Source of the DNA: B3-G11 sp039714175
GTDB taxonomy: Bacteria > Actinomycetota > Acidimicrobiia > Spongiisociales > UBA5794
DNA length: 10,201 nt
Direction of reading: 5' to 3'
Assembly (NCBI GenBank): GCA_039714175.1
Contig: JBDLJV010000068.1
Coordinates: 1 to 10,201 of the forward strand
The position numbers were made by a program, and so were the translations under genes. The notes beneath the pieces are model-generated. The model saw only the letters and a list, made by a program, of their open reading frames with translations, did no database searches and was not told the origin of the DNA. Positions 5,356 through 10,201 of the stretch are shown piece by piece. The stretch's first letter is position 1. The number at the start of each line of letters is the position of its first letter.

Positions 5356-6401
5356 CATCGCTCCTTGTTGATAGTTGCTGTGATCTTGATATCCGGACCC
5401 ACGTGTTCGATGTTGGTGAATGACAGGTCGGTGATATCTGAGATGGTTGCGAAGTGACCGGAGAGCGCTGGCGTGCCGGTTCCGGCAGCGAGTTTCGCTG
5501 CGACGTACCAGATGATCTGGTCAACAACACCTGCTTCGAGGAAGGATGCAGCGATTGATGGCCCTCCCTCGATCATGGCTGAGACATAGCCCTGTGCGCC
5601 AAGATCCTTGACGACGTCAGCAGGATCGACCCATTCCCCGATTGTGGGTTCGTAGACAATCGGGTTCCGTTCGAGGATCTGTCGCTGCGCCGGAATGGGT
5701 CGATCACCGCTGATGATGACCGGCCTTGGCTGCGGACCTTCGTAGCCTTCCAGACGGACGTTCAGAGCGGGATCGTCCGAGATGACGGTCCCTGCGCCCA
5801 CGATGATGACATCGTTGTCTGCCCTCACACGATGGGCGTCCTCGCGGGATTCCGGTGAACTGATCCAGCGTGATGTGCCGTCTGCCGCTGCGACCTGCCC
5901 ATCAAGGGTCGAGGCAAGCTTGAGAGTCACCCTCGGCAACCCGGTGGAGCGGTGGTGGTAGTAGCCAGGATCATTAGCGATCACGGTGTCGCTGAGGACA
6001 TCGACGGTGACATCGATGCCGGCTTGCCGCAACCGTTCGATGCCAGTGCCGGCGACGCGAGGGTCAGGGTCTATTGTGCCGACCACGACGCGAGCTATAC
6101 CAGCGTTGATGATCGCTTCCGTACAGGGTGGTGTTCTCCCGGTGTGGCTGCAGGGCTCGAGGGTGACATAGAGGGTGTCTCCGGAGGCGTCGTCAACGGC
6201 GTCCAGGGCAAGGACTTCGGCATGGGCTTTGCCAGCCGATTGGTGTGCGGCGATGGCACGAACGGTGCCTTCCGGCGAGGTGAGTACAGCACCGACACGT
6301 GGATTCGGATGCGGGAACGTCAGGCGTGTCGCGTCGATCGCTTGTCGCATCAGCTCGTCCACGTCCGTGCTGGTGACTGGGTTGTCTCCAACGCGACGCA
6401 T
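5355..6401 (-). CDS. ribD: Bifunctional pyrimidine deaminase/reductase of riboflavin synthesis
   Basis: RibD carries out the second and third steps from GTP: deamination of the pyrimidine ring, then NADPH-dependent reduction of the ribose side chain. With the chosen start it has 348 residues. The N-terminal deaminase holds the zinc ligands in KAHAEVLAL (His60, Glu62) and EPCSHTGRTPPCTEAI (Cys84, Cys93). The C-terminal reductase begins near residue 150: RVTLKLASTLDGQVAAADG, WISS, VRADNDVIIVGAGTVISDDPALNVR and, later, MIEGGPSIAASFLEAGVVDQI. The ATG at 6401 has AAGGGG 7 bases upstream. A longer frame from 6434 begins inside the riboswitch and is rejected. It is first in the operon and its ribosome-binding site is embedded in the FMN riboswitch. 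Confidence 0.95.
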   Translation of the reverse strand: MRRVGDNPVTSTDVDELMRQAIDATRLTFPHPNPRVGAVLTSPEGTVRAIAAHQSAGKAHAEVLALDAVDDASGDTLYVTLEPCSHTGRTPPCTEAIINAGIARVVVGTIDPDPRVAGTGIERLRQAGIDVTVDVLSDTVIANDPGYYHHRSTGLPRVTLKLASTLDGQVAAADGTSRWISSPESREDAHRVRADNDVIIVGAGTVISDDPALNVRLEGYEGPQPRPVIISGDRPIPAQRQILERNPIVYEPTIGEWVDPADVVKDLGAQGYVSAMIEGGPSIAASFLEAGVVDQIIWYVAAKLAAGTGTPALSGHFATISDITDLSFTNIEHVGPDIKITATINKER

Positions 6402-6408
6402 CAAGCGT

Positions 6409-6526
6409 CCCCTTTCTCCCATCCGGACTGTCACCGTCGGTTCCGGTATTCCACCGGATCAGCCCCAGATTTGGGGGTCGCGGACTTTCACCGCCGGTCG
6501 GGAATTGCACCCTGCCCTGAAAGAGG
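6409..6526 (-). ncRNA. FMN riboswitch (RFN element)
   Basis: The conserved RFN blocks appear in order on the minus strand: CAGGGCAGGGTG and ATTCCCGACCGGCGGTGAAAG, a variable stem with complementary arms CCCCAAATCTGGGG, then CTGATCCGGTGGAATACCGG, CCGACGGTGACAGTCCGGAT and GGGAGAAAGG. P1 is formed by CCTCTTTC (6519-6526) and GAAAGGGG (6409-6416), 8 pairs including one G-U. The 3' strand of P1 includes AAGGGG, the ribD Shine-Dalgarno, so FMN binding would directly hide it and block translation of ribD and, through coupling, the rest of the operon. No transcription terminator is seen between it and ribD. The identity is firm; the translational mode is inferred from the overlap. Confidence 0.95.
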
Positions 6527-6537
6527 TATGTGCCGTA

Positions 6538-6543
6538 ATCGTA
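6538..6543 (-). promoter_or_regulatory. Possible -10 box for the rib operon
   Basis: TACGAT on the minus strand sits 11 bases before the first base of the riboswitch P1 helix, which would place the RNA start near 6531. No good -35 hexamer lies at the right distance, so this is tentative. The spacer 6527-6692 shows no strong terminator for the upstream gene (only a 4-bp GGAC/GTCC hairpin), so read-through from upstream remains possible. Confidence 0.3.
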
Positions 6544-6692
6544 GTGGGCAAAGGGTGCAACGATGCGCCGAAGACCGGCCTAGGAGACGAACACCCGTTC
6601 GCCCGTCCCAATACTCTGGTAGCCCGGTCCTCGCAACCCCCGCGCGCACATAGAGCCGGTGGTTTCAAAGGACTCAGGACGCTGGTCCGGTT

Positions 6693-9194
6693 TCACATGA
6701 TGGTTGTGACGGATACGGTTGGCGTGGTGTAGAACCTGACCAGGGTGATGAGATGGTCGGCCTCATCTGAGGTCAAGTCGTCCTGCGAAATTCCCTGCAG
6801 AACAATGTCTTCAAAGCGCAACATCCTGTCGGCTGTCTTGTCCCTGTCCTTCTTCTTGTCGATCGACTTGGTGACCTTGTCCAGTTCGCCTTTCAAATCC
6901 CGGGCAAGCTTCTCGTCCGCTACGTACTGATCGATGACGAAGTCGATACCCGCCCGCGTCACCTGGATCGTGAACGAAGAAGCGGCGTAGCCCGCATTCC
7001 CAGCCCAGTCCCACGTTGAACCGCTGACCCAATTGCCAGCCGTGTGGTCAAATTCGTAGCCATATCCATCGGCTCCCACGCACTTGATTGCCTCGATCCC
7101 TGACAGCGCATCGCTGGCGACACACGTGATGTTCACCGAATCGGAGAGCAGATAGCTCGTCATTGCCTCGGAGAAGCCCAGAACCGGGTCTGTCCGGTCG
7201 ATGTTGATGTTCTCAACCGTGACCGTTCCCCCGACGTTGTCTGCGAGGTCGGTACAGGCTCCTGACGCAGACAAGCCGGCGCCTTCGACACCTTCGAATT
7301 CGACCAGATCGCAGAATGCGATTCCCGAAGTGGCATCAGACCCCTCGAAGATCACGTCCACATCCGTCTTGTGCCAACCGTGCGAGTTGGCGGACGTGGA
7401 GAGACGAGCCGTGACTGTTGGTGGTGTCTTGTCCAGGTTGATCGTTGGAGAGACCTCGTTCGAGTTTCCGGCGATGTCCCAGCAAGCCCTCCATGCGTGC
7501 TGCCCCGATCCGTCCTGATCGAAGGTGACCGGGTCGTCGCAATAGTCGATTCCTGAGAGGGCATCAGATCCCGAATACAACACAGTCACATCGGTGTTGT
7601 ACCAGCCGTTCGCGTTCGACTCGCCTGATGCATCCCAAGTGACCGTTGGCGGCGTCAAATCAACGTTGATTCGATACCAAGGACTGAACGTACCCAAGTT
7701 CCCGGCTCCATCGGTGCACGAACCCTCGACGAGCTGATCCTCGCCTTCACCAAGGATCACCGGCTCGTCGCAACTCCCAGTTCCGGACAAATCGTCCAGA
7801 ATGTAGAAACTGGCCTTCAGTTCGTGGTTGAGCCATTGATTCGTTTGGAGAGCCGTGTTCCCGTCGTCCCAAAGGACCCGAACAACCGGAACGACCGTGT
7901 CCTTCTTGATGACAATCGTCCTAGTCGTCGTTCCACCAGCCGACACGGCCACGCAAGTGAACGTCACACCCGTCGTGTCCTCCGTCACCTGTGCGCTTCC
8001 GCACCCCGAATCGAAGATCACAGCCGAGCCAGCGTCACTTGTGGACCAGTTCACCTCTACATCCGATCGATACCATCCGTTGTCACCCAAACTCCCGTTG
8101 ACTACGAGCAGCACGCGTGGTGGCGTCGTGTCACACCACGTCTTCTTGGAGTTGCCTGACCAGGTTCCTGGCGTGTCATCGACAAGCCAGGTGCCACCGC
8201 AGACATCCGCAATAGTGCCGTTGTTGATGACGGCGCCCCACGTGTGATCGACCGTACCGTGGTTGAGGAGGCCGGCTTTCTCGTCGACCAGCAACTGGTT
8301 CCCGACAACGACTATCCCCTCCGGATCGTTCACAAGAATGCCGCTAGAGATGCGAGGCGAGTACCAAGAGGCCCACATTCGATTGATCGTCGAGCCCGAT
8401 CCGCCCAGGGTTAGCTTCTCAACGACGTTGTAGTTCTCGAACTCCCCCTGATTGATGATGGCGCCAGGAGAGAATGTGCCGAAATTCTGGGCGACCCCAA
8501 GATTGATGAATCTCCCGCCATCCACAGATGAGCCGTTGTAGCTCGTGAACGATCCAAGATTCTCGAGAGTTGCCGTGGCGAAACCGAGTGGTCCATAGAG
8601 ATCGACAGTCCCGACATTCGTGAACACGCCACCACTGAGGTACCCGGTCCATGCACCGATCGTGAAAACACCTTGGTTGACAGTGCTACTCGAATTGCTC
8701 GCCTTCGCGTCTTCGATCGAGAAGACCCCGAAACTGTTGATAGGTCCGCTCGAAAGAAACTCGCCACTCGTCACGTACCCCCCCTGAGAGTCCGACCAAT
8801 AGAGCACGCCGTCAAAGTCGAAGACTCCAGTATCCGAGACTCGCAGTGTCCCTCGATTGTCGAATACGGGCCCCGGCCGTGCTGCCTCATCACCCCCATG
8901 GAAGAGGAACTCGCCAAAGATCCTCAACACTCCCTCGCTGACGACCACTCCACCAACCAACTCGACAACCGAGCCCTCCCGCACCGTGACCGTCACACCT
9001 GAAGGGATCAGGACTGAGTCGGATGACTCAACCACAATGGGGACAGAGCCACCCCAAGTCTCAGGTTCGTCCCAGTCGCCGCTTTGGACGGCGATGTAGG
9101 CTGACGAGGCATCGACCGGGTGGGCGACCACCAGAGTCGACAACAAGACAAGCAGCCCAAAAGCTGCACCAATAGCACCGAGCCTTCTATTCAT
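6693..9194 (-). CDS. Secreted modular protein: beta-solenoid-like N-terminus, five Ig-like repeats, C-terminal helical domain
   Basis: Function not recognised; probably an exported surface or extracellular protein of 833 residues. The start at 9194 is chosen because it opens a clear signal peptide (MNRR, hydrophobic 5-24, VDA at 27-29 as likely cleavage site). Residues 33-75 (SGDWDEPETWGGSVP...VLIPSGVTVTV) resemble the G8-like entry of secreted beta-helix proteins. Residues 110-330 hold about ten N-x-G motifs, e.g. 173-175, 193-195, 231-233, 248-250, 311-313, 324-326, suggesting a right-handed beta-solenoid. Residues 353-747 are five repeats of about 80 residues opening with TPP/TDP and often NGWY..DV and SD..SGI, as in bacterial Ig-like repeats. 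Each has exactly two cysteines (398/414, 475/493, 552/571, 628/647, 691/705), probable disulfides. The end (about 750-825) resembles the FIMAH-type helical domain, with a highly charged insert KKKDRDK. No LPXTG or membrane anchor is seen. An adhesin or matrix protein is a reasonable guess. Confidence 0.85.
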   Translation of the reverse strand: MNRRLGAIGAAFGLLVLLSTLVVAHPVDASSAYIAVQSGDWDEPETWGGSVPIVVESSDSVLIPSGVTVTVREGSVVELVGGVVVSEGVLRIFGEFLFHGGDEAARPGPVFDNRGTLRVSDTGVFDFDGVLYWSDSQGGYVTSGEFLSSGPINSFGVFSIEDAKASNSSSTVNQGVFTIGAWTGYLSGGVFTNVGTVDLYGPLGFATATLENLGSFTSYNGSSVDGGRFINLGVAQNFGTFSPGAIINQGEFENYNVVEKLTLGGSGSTINRMWASWYSPRISSGILVNDPEGIVVVGNQLLVDEKAGLLNHGTVDHTWGAVINNGTIADVCGGTWLVDDTPGTWSGNSKKTWCDTTPPRVLLVVNGSLGDNGWYRSDVEVNWSTSDAGSAVIFDSGCGSAQVTEDTTGVTFTCVAVSAGGTTTRTIVIKKDTVVPVVRVLWDDGNTALQTNQWLNHELKASFYILDDLSGTGSCDEPVILGEGEDQLVEGSCTDGAGNLGTFSPWYRINVDLTPPTVTWDASGESNANGWYNTDVTVLYSGSDALSGIDYCDDPVTFDQDGSGQHAWRACWDIAGNSNEVSPTINLDKTPPTVTARLSTSANSHGWHKTDVDVIFEGSDATSGIAFCDLVEFEGVEGAGLSASGACTDLADNVGGTVTVENINIDRTDPVLGFSEAMTSYLLSDSVNITCVASDALSGIEAIKCVGADGYGYEFDHTAGNWVSGSTWDWAGNAGYAASSFTIQVTRAGIDFVIDQYVADEKLARDLKGELDKVTKSIDKKKDRDKTADRMLRFEDIVLQGISQDDLTSDEADHLITLVRFYTTPTVSVTTIM

Positions 9195-9227
9195 GAAAAC
9201 GTATTCACTCTCTGGTTGGGGATTCGA

Positions 9228-9257
9228 ACAATAACTGCTGCATACTGCACGATGCAA
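9228..9257 (-). promoter_or_regulatory. Possible promoter for the secreted protein gene
   Basis: On the minus strand TTGCAT (9252-9257) and TATTGT (9228-9233) are 18 bases apart. The RNA would start near 9221, leaving an untranslated leader of about 27 bases. Within that leader only a weak GAGAG lies 14 bases before the ATG. An inverted repeat ACTGCA/TGCAGT (9244-9249, 9260-9265) overlaps the box region and could be an operator. Confidence 0.35.
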
Positions 9258-9267
9258 GTTGCAGTTC
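9240..9267. repeat. Weak heptamer-spaced GCA repeat in the divergent promoter region
   Basis: Four successive 7-base units begin with GCA (9240, 9247, 9254, 9261). Adjacent units match at 4, 5 and 4 of 7 positions (13 of 21). It is more degenerate than the other heptamer tracts and may instead reflect an operator-like inverted repeat. Confidence 0.3.
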
Positions 9268-9331
9268 TTACTGCTACGCCCATAACGGCATCGATGGCGG
9301 CTCCCCATTGTGCTGGTCTAGTCTCGATTTC

Positions 9332-9646
9332 ATGATGTCAGATTCCGACGACACCACGCAGACTGTATCCATTGAAGAGCTTCGTGCCTGGGCCAGTCTG
9401 CTGCTGGATCACCTTGACTCTGTGGCTGAGGGCAACTCTGTCGATGTGCCATACGACTACTACTGGGTCGTGGACGAGTCTCAACGCTCTGTTCCCCATG
9501 TGGATCCGACCACCTTCACACTGGGGCAGCTGTCATTCGACATCGATTCACTCAGAACAATGCGAGAGGATGGATCGACCGTTTCCTACGGTCTGGTGTG
9601 GCTTGGGGAGATCCTGCGATCGATCGGCGCATCCGTCGTGTTCTAG
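9332..9646 (+). CDS. Small acidic hypothetical protein
   Basis: A 104-residue protein not recognised from sequence. It starts at one of two adjacent ATGs (9332 or 9335). It is acidic, with no signal peptide or membrane segment. Visible parts are a helical IEELRAWASLLLDHLDSVAEG, an aromatic DYYWVVDESQRS, a segment LGQLSFDIDSLRTM and an end GLVWLGEILRSIGASVVF. The sequence reads like a compact single-domain alpha/beta protein. It is transcribed away from the secreted-protein gene. No Shine-Dalgarno is present; a TAGTCT box 7 bases before the first ATG would suit a leaderless RNA. It is preferred over the overlapping 9372-9797 plus-strand frame since that frame has no start signal and gives a low-complexity Ser/Cys/Arg-rich product. 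Supported by coding appearance only. Confidence 0.65.
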   Translation: MMSDSDDTTQTVSIEELRAWASLLLDHLDSVAEGNSVDVPYDYYWVVDESQRSVPHVDPTTFTLGQLSFDIDSLRTMREDGSTVSYGLVWLGEILRSIGASVVF

Positions 9647-9735
9647 CCAACAAGCCACGTGCATCTCCTCACCTGTGGGCGCGAGCCGGCGTTCGGGCTG
9701 TCGAGTGAGATACTTGATATTGCCGGAGGATTGTC

Positions 9736-10201
9736 GTGTACAGGATCCGCAGATACGCAGAGAGCGATGCCGCACGGGTCGGCATGTTGATCGCTGACAC
9801 CTACGGCGATTTCAATCTGCACGCAGTGACACGTGCCAAGCGTGAATCGATGCTGGGACCGTTCGCTCTGGCGGCTTCGACGATGTCTCAACATCGCGAG
9901 GCGATCGTCGAAGCCATTTCGGCTCCGTCAGTGTGGGTTGCCGAAGACGACGGCGAGATCGTTGGTGTGTTGCGTGGCGGCAGGACGGATCATCGAGGTC
10001 GCACAGTGCTTTCGAGCTTGTTCGTCGACGGGCAACATCATCGTCAAGGCATTGGGCGGACGCTTGTGGAGCGGTTCGAGCAAGAATATGCGGAGCGAGG
10101 AGTCGACGTGTTCAAACTGGCTGCCACGTTGCACTCCGTCCCCTTCTATCTGAGCATCGGCTACAAGAGATCTACGGGTGTGCGCACTATGGGCAGTTTC
10201 G
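9736..10201 (+). CDS. GNAT-family N-acetyltransferase (partial, C-terminus cut by window end)
   Basis: About 155 residues of a GCN5-related acetyltransferase are present; the substrate cannot be told. The start is GTG at 9736, with GGAGGA 5 bases upstream. The N-terminal YRIRRYAESDAARVGMLIADTYGDF is the typical beta1-alpha1 opening. A central VWVAEDDGEIVGVLRGG (about 72-88) is the beta2-beta3 hairpin. LSSLFVDGQHHRQGIGRTLVERFE (about 96-119) is motif A, with the acetyl-CoA pyrophosphate loop in RQGIGR. FKLAATLHSVPFYLSIGYKRS is motif B, including the common FY..GY. The insert between the first helix and the hairpin (RAKRESMLGPF...AIVEAI) is long. It follows the small acidic gene by 89 bases, and the two may share a transcript. 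The spacer 9647-9735 has no clear terminator or promoter. Confidence 0.88.
   Translation, partial: MYRIRRYAESDAARVGMLIADTYGDFNLHAVTRAKRESMLGPFALAASTMSQHREAIVEAISAPSVWVAEDDGEIVGVLRGGRTDHRGRTVLSSLFVDGQHHRQGIGRTLVERFEQEYAERGVDVFKLAATLHSVPFYLSIGYKRSTGVRTMGSF

Noticed and set aside
6402..6434. Longer ribD start at 6434
   Set aside because: The extra 11 codons lie in conserved riboswitch sequence, whereas the ATG at 6401 has AAGGGG at proper spacing.
6541..6692. tRNA or small RNA gene between the secreted protein gene and the riboswitch
   Set aside because: Only short 4-5 bp hairpins are seen; no cloverleaf or T-loop consensus can be fitted.
9195..9308. Extended start of the secreted protein at 9308
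   Set aside because: The extra 38 residues are Cys/Arg/Ser-rich and would bury the signal peptide; they also cover the promoter region.
9372..9797. Plus-strand open frame of 141 residues overlapping the small acidic gene
   Set aside because: It is out of frame with both flanking genes, has Ser/Cys/Arg-rich low-complexity content and no start signal.

Overview
The window is a dense stretch of bacterial chromosome, mostly read from the minus strand. It holds a riboflavin-biosynthesis operon (ribD-ribE-ribBA-ribH), followed by the translation cluster infC-rpmI-rplT, an RNA methyltransferase gene of the SpoU/TrmH family, and the start of pheS. The moderately high GC content, the rplT-tsnR-pheS order, leaderless-looking starts and a secreted protein ending in an actinobacterial-type helical domain all suggest an actinomycete-type bacterium (Actinomycetota, perhaps Acidimicrobiia). 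That assignment is inference.

Layout, in minus-strand transcription order from the right. A large secreted multidomain protein (9194 to 6693) has a divergent promoter region at 9195-9331. An FMN riboswitch (6526 to 6409) precedes ribD, ribE, ribBA and ribH, which overlap one another by 1 to about 11 bases and are probably translationally coupled. A 174-base spacer with two hairpins leads to infC, which appears to start at a non-canonical AUC codon, then rpmI and rplT. A 15-bp terminator separates rplT from the methyltransferase gene. A promoter right after the methyltransferase stop drives a Phe-rich leader peptide and a trp-type attenuator ahead of pheS, which runs off the left edge. On the plus strand, at the right end, are a small acidic protein of unknown function and a partial GNAT acetyltransferase.

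Regulation is the most interesting content. Three RNA-level devices are visible: (1) a four-segment transcription attenuator with a 14-residue leader peptide (3 Phe) ahead of pheS; (2) an FMN riboswitch whose P1 helix contains the ribD Shine-Dalgarno; (3) an infC ribosome-binding site that can be masked by a perfect 8-bp anti-Shine-Dalgarno, together with an AUC start.

A further signal that no gene explains: most short gene junctions here carry short, degenerate tandem repeats with a 7-base period. The heptamer differs from locus to locus (827-854, 1612-1639, 1666-1700, 3032-3059, 3524-3558 and, weaker, 9240-9267). They resemble in style the heptanucleotide STRR repeats known from cyanobacteria, but each locus has its own unit.
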